Source: Mucilaginibacter xinganensis
GTDB lineage: Bacteria > Bacteroidota > Bacteroidia > Sphingobacteriales > Sphingobacteriaceae
Length of the DNA stretch: 33,733 nucleotides
NCBI GenBank assembly: GCA_026225055.1
Contig: JAMFSA010000063.1
Coordinates: 1 to 33,733, forward strand
Direction of reading: 5' to 3'
The translations under genes and the position numbers were made by a program. Shown here piece after piece: positions 15,874 to 24,880 of this stretch (the first letter of the stretch is position 1; every line of letters starts with the position of its first letter). The notes below the pieces were generated by a model. The model worked only from the letters and a program-made list of their open reading frames with translations, had not been told where the DNA came from and did not search any database.

Positions 15874-17631
15874 ATGGAAAAACCTAAAGACCAGCCTGCA
15901 AACAAACAACCTAAAAAGCCCGGGGTATTCGGCTTGCTTAAACCTTATATGGGTTTGGTAGTGTTGCTGATATTATTCGCGCTTTTTAGTAATGGTATTA
16001 ACCTGCTGCTGCCTAAAATAGTTGCCAATGGTATTGATGCCTATACGCATAAGCAGTTTGTTTATAAGCCAATTATAATTGAATTTACGGGTGCAGTTAT
16101 CGTCATATTTATATTTACTTACCTGCAAAGCATTATACAAACCTATGCCTCTGAGCGGGTAGCCCGCGATTTGAGGAGCAGGTTATCCGACAAGATATCA
16201 AAACAAAGCTATGCCTTTGTTGAGCGGGTAAATCCATCCAAACTGCTTACTAACCTTACCGCCGATGTTGATTCGATCAAAATGTTTGTATCGCAGGCGG
16301 TTGTTTCCATAGCTTCGTCGTTGTTTATAATTATAGGTGCCAGTATCTTATTGCTTACCATTAACTGGCGACTGGCGCTTTGCGTTATCGCTATTATCCC
16401 CATCATCGGCGGTACATTTTTTTATGTGTTGAAGAAGGTAAGGGTATTGTTTAAAGAGAGCCGCGCGGTTATAGACTGGCTTAACAAGGTAATTAACGAA
16501 AGCATCATGGGCTCGGCGCTTATACGGGTTATCAACTCACAACAGCTGGAATACGCCAAGTTTTTACAGGCAAACACCCGGGCCAAAGATTTTGGGTTGT
16601 CAATTCTGAATCTTTTTGCCGGTTTGATACCTATTATCACTTTTACCGCTAACATGGCTGGCCTGAGTATTTTAGTACTGGGCGGGCACTATGTAATTGC
16701 AGGCAGCATGAGCCTGGGTAATTTCGCGGCATTTAACAGTTACCTGGCTTTGCTGATATTTCCTATACTGGTTATCGGTTTCATGAGCAATATTATAGCG
16801 CAGGCAACAGCATCCTACGAACGTATCAATGTAGTATTAGAGGCCCCCGATCTGCCGCAAACAGGGACGGTTAAAGAGCCTCTAAGAGGTGATATCGACC
16901 TGAAAGATATAACTGTGTTGTACGGGCAAAAGCCAGCGCTTAAGGATGTTTCATTTTCAATAAAAGCGGGTTCAAAAATTGCCATAATTGGTCCTACAGC
17001 TGCAGGGAAAACCCAGTTGCTTTATTTACTTACCGGGCTTATCAACGCCAATAGTGGTACTGTTGAATTTGATGGAAGAAGGATAGCCACATATGATAGC
17101 GAATCGTTCCATAGCCAGGTGGGTTTTGTTTTCCAGGATAGCATCATCTTTAATATGAGCATCAGGGAAAATATCGCGTTTAGCGATACGGTGACTGATG
17201 AATCATTACAAAAAGCTATTGATACTGCCGAATTGCGCGGTTTTATTGATGGTTTGCCCGAAGGATTAAGCACTATAGTTTCAGAACGCGGGGCAAGCCT
17301 TTCGGGCGGGCAAAAACAGAGGATCATGCTGGCAAGGGCTTTGGCTGTTAATCCTAAAGTTTTATTGCTGGATGATTTTACCGCGCGTGTTGATGGTAAT
17401 ACCGAGAAGAAGATACTGGCCAATGTGCAGCAAAATTATCCCGGCCTAACGCTGCTATCGGTAACGCAAAAAATTGGTGCTGTTGAGCATTATGATAAAA
17501 TAATTGTGTTGATGCAGGGCGAAATTGTTGCCAGCGGCAAGCACGATGAGCTGATGCACAGCAGCCCCGAATATGTGCAGATCTTTAACTCGCAACAAAG
17601 CACCAGTAATTATGAAAGTGTTGCTAAATAG
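15874..17631 (+). CDS. ABC exporter half-transporter, degenerate-site subunit
   Basis: This inner-membrane subunit has six predicted helices (about 25-310) and a C-terminal ATPase. It belongs to the multidrug/lipid exporter group of the TM287/288, BmrCD and LmrCD type. Walker A is GPTAAGKT (373-380) and the signature is a standard LSGGQ (476-480). The Walker B carboxylate position is Asp501 instead of Glu (LLLDDFTA), and the switch His is Gln532 (SVTQKIG). These changes mark the subunit that supplies the Walker motifs of the non-hydrolysing site. The next gene begins 22 nt later and supplies the complementary features. The N-terminus is lysine/proline-rich and cytoplasmic. The substrate is unknown. 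Confidence 0.92.
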   Translation: MEKPKDQPANKQPKKPGVFGLLKPYMGLVVLLILFALFSNGINLLLPKIVANGIDAYTHKQFVYKPIIIEFTGAVIVIFIFTYLQSIIQTYASERVARDLRSRLSDKISKQSYAFVERVNPSKLLTNLTADVDSIKMFVSQAVVSIASSLFIIIGASILLLTINWRLALCVIAIIPIIGGTFFYVLKKVRVLFKESRAVIDWLNKVINESIMGSALIRVINSQQLEYAKFLQANTRAKDFGLSILNLFAGLIPIITFTANMAGLSILVLGGHYVIAGSMSLGNFAAFNSYLALLIFPILVIGFMSNIIAQATASYERINVVLEAPDLPQTGTVKEPLRGDIDLKDITVLYGQKPALKDVSFSIKAGSKIAIIGPTAAGKTQLLYLLTGLINANSGTVEFDGRRIATYDSESFHSQVGFVFQDSIIFNMSIRENIAFSDTVTDESLQKAIDTAELRGFIDGLPEGLSTIVSERGASLSGGQKQRIMLARALAVNPKVLLLDDFTARVDGNTEKKILANVQQNYPGLTLLSVTQKIGAVEHYDKIIVLMQGEIVASGKHDELMHSSPEYVQIFNSQQSTSNYESVAK

Positions 17632-17653
17632 AAATTCCGGAAGTAAAATATAA

Positions 17654-19420
17654 ATGCAAATGAACTACGATCTTAACAAACTTTCGGAGCAACAGGAAAA
17701 GACCTCAACCTATGCGGCGCTTAAAAAGCTGATACAGTTGATAGCACACGAAAGAAAGAATTTGTTGATGGCGCTATTAGCCATCCTTACCAACTCAACG
17801 CTCAATTTACTGGGGCCGCTTATTATTGGGATAACCCTTGATAAATATGTACAGCACCACAACTATCAAGGCGTACTCATCAACGCTGGTATATTGTTAG
17901 CCATGTACATAGCAGCATTGGGGAGCAGTTACATGCAAACCAAGCTGATGGGTGGCGTAGGGCAACGCATGCTGTTTACCCTGAGGAACGCCATATTTAA
18001 TAAATTACAGCAACTGCCTGTTGATTTTTTCAACTCGAACAAAGCTGGCGACCTGATATCACGTGTGAATAACGATACGGATAAGCTGAACCAATTCTTC
18101 TCGCAATCGCTCATGCAATTCATCGGCAGTATTGCTACTATGACAGGGGCCGGTATCGCTTTGCTGGTTATTCACTATAAATTAGGGGTTATTGCGCTTG
18201 CGCCGGGTATTTTAATATTGCTGTTTACCAGCGTGGTATCGCCTTGGGTTAAACGCAGGAATGCCACCAACTTAAAAAGCGTTGGCGGCATGAGCGCCGA
18301 GATACAGGAAAGCCTGAATAATTTTAAGGTGATCATAGCATTTAACCGTCGCGATTATTTCAGGAAACGGTTTGACGAGGCCAATAAGGAGAATTATAAT
18401 ACAGCAATTGGCGCGGGGTTAGCCAATAATATTTTCCTGCCTGTATATAGTTTCTTCTCGAGTATCGCGCAATTATTGGTACTGGCTTGTGGCATATACC
18501 TCATCAGCATTGGCGATTTTAGTATTGGTTTGCTGGTAAGTTACTTGTCGTATGCTACGTTATTTTATAACCCTTTAAGGCAATTAGCCGCGTTGTGGAC
18601 AAGTTTTCAGGTGGCTATGGCCGGATGGGACAGGATCTCACAGATCTTATCGCTGGAAAGCAATTTGCCAACTGTACAGGGTGCGTTGGCTGAACCCGAG
18701 GCAGCGTTATTAGAATTCAGGAATGTGCATTTTGGTTATACTGCCGATCACGAGATATTACACAACATCAGCTTTAAACTGGAGCGTGGCAAAACCTATG
18801 CTTTGGTTGGACCTACGGGTGGTGGTAAAACAACTACGGCCTCGTTAATAGCGCGCTTGTACGATCCATCAAAGGGTACGGTATTGCTTGATGGAAAAGA
18901 TGTCCGCTCTTACGACCCATTAGAGAGAACCAAAAAGATCGGGTTTATTTTGCAGGAGCCTTTCCTTTTTACGGGTACTGTAAAAGAGAATATTTTATAT
19001 GGTAATGAACTGTATCGCGACCATACCAGCGAGCAATTTGAGCAGGTAATAACCGATGCTAATTTAGGTGGATTGCTCGCCCTGTTTGAAAGCGGGTTGG
19101 AAACCAAAGTAGCATCGAGCGGGGATAGCATAAGTTTGGGGCAAAAACAGCTGATCGCCTTTATGCGTGCGGTTCTGCGTAATCCTGATCTGCTTATTCT
19201 GGATGAGGCTACCGCGAATGTTGATACCATAACCGAAAAGCTGTTGAGTGATATTTTGGATAAATTACCGCAGCATACCACACGTGTAATTATAGCCCAC
19301 AGGCTGAATACCATTGAAAATGCTGACGAGATATTCTTTGTAAACTCAGGCGAAGTAACCCGCGCCGGTTCACTGGATGATGCTGTGAATATGCTGTTGC
19401 AGGGGAAAAGAGTAAGCTAA
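17654..19420 (+). CDS. ABC exporter half-transporter, hydrolysing subunit
   Basis: This is the partner of the preceding gene, with six predicted membrane helices (about 35-320) and an ATPase domain. Walker A is GPTGGGKT (386-393), Walker B is LLILDEAT with catalytic Glu518, and the switch His549 is present in IIAHRLNT. The signature is altered: ISLGQ (493-497) instead of LSGGQ. In the head-to-tail dimer this altered signature faces the Walker motifs of the other subunit that lack Glu and His. All defects therefore fall in one composite site and the other stays canonical. Start choices are ATG 17654 or 17660; I keep the first. The gene is probably cotranscribed with its partner. Confidence 0.92.
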   Translation: MQMNYDLNKLSEQQEKTSTYAALKKLIQLIAHERKNLLMALLAILTNSTLNLLGPLIIGITLDKYVQHHNYQGVLINAGILLAMYIAALGSSYMQTKLMGGVGQRMLFTLRNAIFNKLQQLPVDFFNSNKAGDLISRVNNDTDKLNQFFSQSLMQFIGSIATMTGAGIALLVIHYKLGVIALAPGILILLFTSVVSPWVKRRNATNLKSVGGMSAEIQESLNNFKVIIAFNRRDYFRKRFDEANKENYNTAIGAGLANNIFLPVYSFFSSIAQLLVLACGIYLISIGDFSIGLLVSYLSYATLFYNPLRQLAALWTSFQVAMAGWDRISQILSLESNLPTVQGALAEPEAALLEFRNVHFGYTADHEILHNISFKLERGKTYALVGPTGGGKTTTASLIARLYDPSKGTVLLDGKDVRSYDPLERTKKIGFILQEPFLFTGTVKENILYGNELYRDHTSEQFEQVITDANLGGLLALFESGLETKVASSGDSISLGQKQLIAFMRAVLRNPDLLILDEATANVDTITEKLLSDILDKLPQHTTRVIIAHRLNTIENADEIFFVNSGEVTRAGSLDDAVNMLLQGKRVS

Positions 19421-19435
19421 AAAGAGTCAGGAATT

Positions 19436-19515
19436 AAGATACAAGAATCAAGATAAAGCAAAAGATTTATAGATTATAGTAAATTCTTTATTGCGTTTCT
19501 TGATTCTTGTATCTT
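19436..19515. repeat. Inverted repeat built on AAGATACAAGAATCAAGA
   Basis: AAGATACAAGAATCAAGA (19436-19453) is perfectly inverted at 19498-19515, and the stem continues imperfectly inward (AAAGCAA opposite TTGCGTTT). TTGATTCT recurs downstream at about 19521 and 19541, so the right flank holds extra partial units. It lies between the ABC pair and the Nudix-like regulator, with no convincing T tract. Confidence 0.7.
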
Positions 19516-19592
19516 GACCCTTGATTCTATCCCTCATCTCTTGATTCTATTCTTAATTATCTTTACACTTGTAATTAAACTATTAGCCCATT

Positions 19593-20297
19593 ATGTATAA
19601 ATACGCTGGTGAGAAAGGAATTTTAGTATCAATTGATTGTATCATCTTCGGATTTGATGGCTGGGACTTAAAATTATTACTTGTTCAGCGGAGTATTGAG
19701 CCACAATTACATAAATGGAGCCTGATGGGCGGTTTCGTAAAGCCAGATGAAAGTCCGGAAGATGCGGCTAACCGCGTGCTGGAGCAGCGTACAGGTTTAA
19801 AGAATGTGTACATGGATCAGTTCCAGGTATTCGGCAAGCCCGACAGAGATCCTGTTGAGCGGGTTATCTCTATTGCTTACTTCGCGCTTATTGATATTCA
19901 TCAGTATGAAAAACAACTGAGTGATGAGTACCATGCCGAATGGGTTTTGCTTGATGAAATACCAGAACTGATATTTGACCATACTGAAATGGTTAAGCTG
20001 GCCAAAAGGCAGCTACGTTATAAAGCGGCGCTTCACCCTATATTATTTCAGTTATTACCCGAGAAATTTACTATCCCGCAGCTACAGGCTTTATATGAGG
20101 GTGTTTATCAAACTAAATTTGATGACCGTAACTTCAGTCGTAAATTACTATCAACCGGCTTGCTGGTAAAACTACCAGAGAAAGATAAGCAGTCATCAAA
20201 AAAAGGGGCGTTCTATTACCAGCTTGATCAATCAAACTACCAGGAGAACTTTGAATCCTTTTTAAACCTGGTGCCTAACCCTGATAAGTTTTTCTAA
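19593..20297 (+). CDS. Nudix-like domain plus winged-helix transcriptional regulator (NrtR/AraR type)
   Basis: The N-terminal Nudix fold covers about residues 8-140 and a C-terminal winged helix about 150-225 (KFTIPQLQALYEGVYQTKFD, then NFSRKLLSTGLL), the layout of NrtR and of the Bacteroides AraR regulators. The Nudix box begins GGFVKPDESPEDAANR, but REUxEE reads R61-V-L-E-Q-R66. The Glu residues expected at 62, 65 and 66 are missing, so hydrolysis is unlikely and the domain probably serves as a ligand sensor. Known ligands in the family are ADP-ribose-type molecules (NrtR) and L-arabinose (AraR). Neither can be chosen from sequence. The gene stands alone between a repeat and the surface-protein gene. 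Confidence 0.85.
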   Translation: MYKYAGEKGILVSIDCIIFGFDGWDLKLLLVQRSIEPQLHKWSLMGGFVKPDESPEDAANRVLEQRTGLKNVYMDQFQVFGKPDRDPVERVISIAYFALIDIHQYEKQLSDEYHAEWVLLDEIPELIFDHTEMVKLAKRQLRYKAALHPILFQLLPEKFTIPQLQALYEGVYQTKFDDRNFSRKLLSTGLLVKLPEKDKQSSKKGAFYYQLDQSNYQENFESFLNLVPNPDKFF

Positions 20298-20430
20298 ACT
20301 TCAGTATTGTAATTTTTTTATTCATTTAAGGGCATCTGTTTGGCTACTAATAGATTCTTAGAAAGAAATAACGTATTTTAGCTATCCGCTTATTAATAAA
20401 ACATGCGGTTAACTGAGTTTTACCAAACCT

Positions 20431-23400
20431 ATGAAATTACTACACTCAACATGCATAGCAGTGATGCTTATTTTCTGTTGTTTGTATAGCTATTCTCAAG
20501 GTACTACCAGTATGGGCACGGAATTTTGGACCGCTTACATGGCCAATACCAATCCACCAGGCACAAATATGGGTAGTCAAATGGATTTATATATAACATC
20601 CAATGTAAATACATCAGGCACAGTTGCTTTTTTAGACGGAACTACTCCAATAGCTTTTACTGTTACTGCTAACCAGGTAACCGTTATAAGCATTCCCGCA
20701 AGTGAGTATATAAGTTCTCAGGGGACCTTTAATGAGGGAATACACATTACATCATTGCAACCAATAGCAATTTACGCGCATATTTTTGCACAGGAATCAT
20801 CAGGAGCAACTTTATTATTGCCTGTAAATGCAATGGGTAAAGATTATTACTCTATTAATTATACTCAAAAAGCCAATGAAGCTGCCAATTCTATTTTTAT
20901 GGTTATTGCAACTGAGGACAATACTACAGTTGAAATCACACCTTCAGTAAAACTGCTTGACAAAACACCTGCAAATGTTCCCTTTACTATTACGTTAAAA
21001 AAGGGGCAGGTTTACCAGGCATTAGCAGCTCAGGACTTATCAGGGAGCCGGATACGTTCAATCAGTACGGGCACTGGGCCGTGTACAAAAATCGCGGTAT
21101 TTTCAGGCAGTTCACGCATTGAGATTGGTTGTAACGCTTCGCAGATATCATCTGATAATCTTTTTCAGCAGGTATATCCAACAGTATCATGGGGCGAAAA
21201 CTACATAACCGTGCCGCTTGCGGGCAGAAGTTATGATGTGTTCAGGATAGTTTTAAGTAATCCTGCTACCAATGTACTGGTAAGTGGCAAAGCGGTACCC
21301 GCCAGTTCGTTTGTTAATGGGTTTTATTATGAGTTTAATGCTACTACGCCGCAGGTTATATCTGCCGATCAGCCTATACAGGTTGTGCAATATGCTGTTA
21401 CACAATACAATACTGAATCATGTGGAACTGACGAGAACGATGTAGGGGATCCGGAAATGATATTTTTAACTCCTATTGAACAAACTGTAAATAATGTAAC
21501 ACTTTTTTCAACCAGTAACTATAAAATACTTCATAGCTACATAAATGTTACTATTAAAACGAGTGATGTACCTACATTCAGGTTTGACGGGCAAAATTTC
21601 ACATCGGGATTTACCCGTGTACCCGGTGATGAAACGTACTCTTATGCGCAACTACCTGCTTCAGCCGGAACACACACATTAATTGCAGCAAACGGCTTTA
21701 ACGCTATCGCTTATGGTTTTGGCGAAGCCGAATCATATGGGTATGCCGCAGGCGCTAACCTGCAAAATTTAAGCACTAATATTTCTTTGCAGAATCCGCA
21801 AAATAATACCCTGCAAATGAACGGTTGTACGGATGAAAATTATAATCTTGACCTTTCATTACCTTATAAGATTACCAGCATTACATGGGACATGCAGGAT
21901 GGGAGTACGCCATATCAGCAAAATAATCCTGTAATAGCCGGTACAACACAAAACGGGTCGCAAATTATATACCATTACCTGTATTCTAAAGGCCCGCTCA
22001 ATTTTAAAAGTGGGAGCCATACAGTGATTGCAGCCGTATTTGATCCTGATGCTGATGGATGTGGCTCGACACAACAAATTCAAGTTGATTTTAAAATTAC
22101 TGATCCGCCCGTAGCAAAATTCGATGTAGATAATACGCAACTCGATTATGCTACAACATTTATTGACGAGTCAACGTCAACAGCTGCAATAGAATCATGG
22201 GCATGGGATTTTGGCGATGGCCAGACCTCAATTTTAGAGAACCCAACAAATTTATATGCAAAGCCGGGCAAGTACACAGTTACTTTAACGGTAACGGATG
22301 TTAATGGTTGTTCATCAGTTTATCAAAAAACAATAGTTATATCAGTTGTGGCAACTGTGGTAAAAGGCTCAATAGGCGCATGTGCAGGTAATGCGTCTGC
22401 AAGTCCAAATATTGAGCAATTTACAGTCTTAGGCGCTGGTTTATCTGATAATATTGCTGTTGCGGCCCCTGCTAATTTTGAAATATCGTTTTCGCCTGCT
22501 ACAGGTTATTCAAACATTTTAACCATCAATCAAAGCAATGGAACGGTAAATAATGTTATAGTATACGTGCGCTCGGCGGCGACAGCACCTGTGGGAAATA
22601 TTGCAGGTGATGTTTTATTAACCTCGGCTGGAGTAACGGGGCAAAAAGTGGCGGTAGCTGGTATAGTTAATGATATGCCAACGGTAAATGCAGTGCCACC
22701 TCAAACAGTTACCAGCGGCGAACTTGCGGCACCTATAAACTTTACCGGGGCAAGCAATGGCTTTAGTTGGGTTAATGATACACCCGGCATAGGTTTACCG
22801 GCCAGTGGAATTGGCAACATTTCTGCATTTACGGCAGTTAATAATACTAAAACTCCAATTGTTGCTACCTTGAAAGTAACGCCATTGTCGTTAACCGTTG
22901 CGTATATAGCAAATGCCAGTGCTAATAGTGTTTTTATTATAAATACTGTAACAAATGAGGTAGAAGCAGCCATACCTGTAGGCCTTTACCCGCAAGGCAT
23001 AACGGTAAGCCCCGATGGAAGCAAAATATACGTATCAAACTATCTTGGTAGTACTGTATCGGTGATCAGTACTTACACTAATACAGTTATAGCAACCATA
23101 ACCGTAGGAACTACACCTTTTGGCATGATATTGAGCCCTGATGGCAGTAAATTGTATGTAACCAATACTTTGGCAAATGACATTGTTGTAGTTAATACTG
23201 CAACTAACAAAATTGAAGCAACTATCACAGTAGGTTCGCGGCCTGTAGGCCTGGCAATAAGCGCTGATGGGAGCAGGGTGTATGTTACCAATTCAGACCC
23301 TACCGCAAATAGTGTTTCTGTAATTAATACTACCACTAATGTTGTTATAGCAACAATTCCTGTTGGTACTTCGCAGGGAGGAGTAATACTAAGTCCCGAT

Positions 23401-24669
23401 GGCAGTAAATTGTATGTTGTAAATACAGGTTCAAATTCGGTATTAGTTATTAGTACGGTTAGTAATACCATTACCCAAACGATACCGGTTGGTACCTATC
23501 CGTTTGGAATATCAACTACGCCCGATGGTAGCAAATTGTATATAACAAATTCACAGGCTAACACAGTTTCGGTAGTTAATACAGCAACTAATACTGTAAT
23601 AGCAACGATACCGGTAGGTACCGATCCTTTTGGTGTAGATGTAAGCCCAGATGGGGCACAGGCATATGTAGCTAATAATGGAACCAATACTGTGTCAATA
23701 ATTAACACGGCTACCAATACTGTATCTAAAGTTCTTCAAACAGGCCAGGGCCCGAGTTCATTTGGTAAATTTATTGTTGCTGGTTCAGGCTGCACAGGGC
23801 CACCGGCAACATTTACTATTATAGTAAATCCAACAAATAAAATTATAACAGTTAATGGTAGTTTGCCACCATTAACTACAGATTATGGCACACCTTCATC
23901 TTCAGGCAGTTTTACAGTATCCGGCGATTATTTAACAGAAGGCATATTAGTTACTCCACCCAACGGTTTTGAAGTAAGTACCGATGATATTAATTTTAGC
24001 AGTATTGTTACGGTAGGTTCTTCGGGTACCATTCCATCAACTACAATATATGTAAGATTAGCTGCAACTACTCCGGTTGGCAGTTACTCAGGTAATGTTG
24101 TTTTAAGCAGTTCAGGAGCAGGCCCTGTAAATGTAGCTGCTACAGGAACAGTACAGCCAGTACCTTTGACTATAAAAGCGGATAACAAAACCAGGACCTT
24201 TGAAACAGCCAACCCGCCTTTAACAGCAACTTATACTGGATTTGTGAATAATGAAACAGCTGCTAAATTAACTGTTCAGCCATATATTACAACAACGGCA
24301 ATTATAACTTCGCCCATTGGTAAATATCCTATTACAGTAAGCGCAGCAGAGTCGCCTAATTATACCATTTCTTATTTGCCCGGGATTTTAAATGTAGTTG
24401 CTGCCGGCATAATAATACCCAATACATTCACCCCTAATGGTGATGGTATTAACGATACCTGGAATATAAAATATATTGAAAATTACCCCAATTGTACTAT
24501 TGATATATTTAACCGTTATGGTACCAAACTATATACATCAGTTGGCTATCCTATACCGTGGGGCGGTAAATATAATGGGGCAAATTTACCTGTTGGCACT
24601 TATTACTATATTATCAACCTGGGCAACGGGCAAAGTGTTATTTCGGGTTATGTTGCTATCATCAGGTAA
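20431..24669 (+). CDS. Giant T9SS-secreted surface protein: IgGFc-binding-like, PKD, YVTN propeller, MBG, CHU_C
   Basis: This is a 1412-residue exported protein. The signal peptide ends near CLYSYSQG (about 23). An IgGFc-binding-protein N-terminal-like region (GTEFWTAYMAN, then IYAHIFAQESSGATLLLPVN) runs to about 460. A PKD domain with WAWDFGDGQTS lies at about 560-640, and an Ig-like repeat at about 646-747. A PKD-like domain opens at about 750 and is interrupted by a seven-bladed YVTN propeller (about 823-1113), then closes with GCTGPPATFTIIVNP. A second Ig-like repeat (about 1139-1246), an MBG-type domain (about 1247-1323) and the gliding-motility-associated CHU_C domain (FTPNGDGINDTWNIKYIE, about 1327-1412) follow. 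CHU_C is a type-B T9SS signal, so the protein should be exposed or released. Adhesion or glycan contact is an inference from the modules. Confidence 0.88.
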   Translation: MKLLHSTCIAVMLIFCCLYSYSQGTTSMGTEFWTAYMANTNPPGTNMGSQMDLYITSNVNTSGTVAFLDGTTPIAFTVTANQVTVISIPASEYISSQGTFNEGIHITSLQPIAIYAHIFAQESSGATLLLPVNAMGKDYYSINYTQKANEAANSIFMVIATEDNTTVEITPSVKLLDKTPANVPFTITLKKGQVYQALAAQDLSGSRIRSISTGTGPCTKIAVFSGSSRIEIGCNASQISSDNLFQQVYPTVSWGENYITVPLAGRSYDVFRIVLSNPATNVLVSGKAVPASSFVNGFYYEFNATTPQVISADQPIQVVQYAVTQYNTESCGTDENDVGDPEMIFLTPIEQTVNNVTLFSTSNYKILHSYINVTIKTSDVPTFRFDGQNFTSGFTRVPGDETYSYAQLPASAGTHTLIAANGFNAIAYGFGEAESYGYAAGANLQNLSTNISLQNPQNNTLQMNGCTDENYNLDLSLPYKITSITWDMQDGSTPYQQNNPVIAGTTQNGSQIIYHYLYSKGPLNFKSGSHTVIAAVFDPDADGCGSTQQIQVDFKITDPPVAKFDVDNTQLDYATTFIDESTSTAAIESWAWDFGDGQTSILENPTNLYAKPGKYTVTLTVTDVNGCSSVYQKTIVISVVATVVKGSIGACAGNASASPNIEQFTVLGAGLSDNIAVAAPANFEISFSPATGYSNILTINQSNGTVNNVIVYVRSAATAPVGNIAGDVLLTSAGVTGQKVAVAGIVNDMPTVNAVPPQTVTSGELAAPINFTGASNGFSWVNDTPGIGLPASGIGNISAFTAVNNTKTPIVATLKVTPLSLTVAYIANASANSVFIINTVTNEVEAAIPVGLYPQGITVSPDGSKIYVSNYLGSTVSVISTYTNTVIATITVGTTPFGMILSPDGSKLYVTNTLANDIVVVNTATNKIEATITVGSRPVGLAISADGSRVYVTNSDPTANSVSVINTTTNVVIATIPVGTSQGGVILSPDGSKLYVVNTGSNSVLVISTVSNTITQTIPVGTYPFGISTTPDGSKLYITNSQANTVSVVNTATNTVIATIPVGTDPFGVDVSPDGAQAYVANNGTNTVSIINTATNTVSKVLQTGQGPSSFGKFIVAGSGCTGPPATFTIIVNPTNKIITVNGSLPPLTTDYGTPSSSGSFTVSGDYLTEGILVTPPNGFEVSTDDINFSSIVTVGSSGTIPSTTIYVRLAATTPVGSYSGNVVLSSSGAGPVNVAATGTVQPVPLTIKADNKTRTFETANPPLTATYTGFVNNETAAKLTVQPYITTTAIITSPIGKYPITVSAAESPNYTISYLPGILNVVAAGIIIPNTFTPNGDGINDTWNIKYIENYPNCTIDIFNRYGTKLYTSVGYPIPWGGKYNGANLPVGTYYYIINLGNGQSVISGYVAIIR
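22898..23772 (+). repeat. YVTN propeller repeats, seven units, in the first surface protein
   Basis: Seven units of about 42 residues follow the pattern N-x-V-x-V-I-N/S-T, then ATxPVGxxPxG and SPDGSKLYVTN. The seven strand words are NSVFIINT, STVSVIST, NDIVVVNT, NSVSVINT, NSVLVIST, NTVSVVNT and NTVSIINT. The first unit starts with AYIAN and has no preceding DGS word, suggesting closure of the ring between first and last units. Repeats are visible in DNA but not identical. Confidence 0.85.
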
Positions 24670-24880
24670 AAAACTGGATTTGCGGAACTAATACATTTTC
24701 ATTAAGGGTTTTTCGGTGTGCGGTTATTTAGTTCGAAAAATCTCAGAAATTACATTGTAATATCTAACTATTATCTAATAAAATGCGTAAAAAGCCATTG
24801 TTTGGTTATTTTTAAAATATTAAACAATCATGCTTTAATTAGGGGTTTATTATAGATTAAACCCGTACGTTCCTAAACCG

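Noticed and set aside
23073..23717. Long antisense open frames inside the propeller region, and similar ones at 25231-27486
   Set aside because: They mirror the repetitive codons of the sense propeller units, recur in every repeat, are Val/Thr/Leu-rich in a monotonous way and lack start context or domains.
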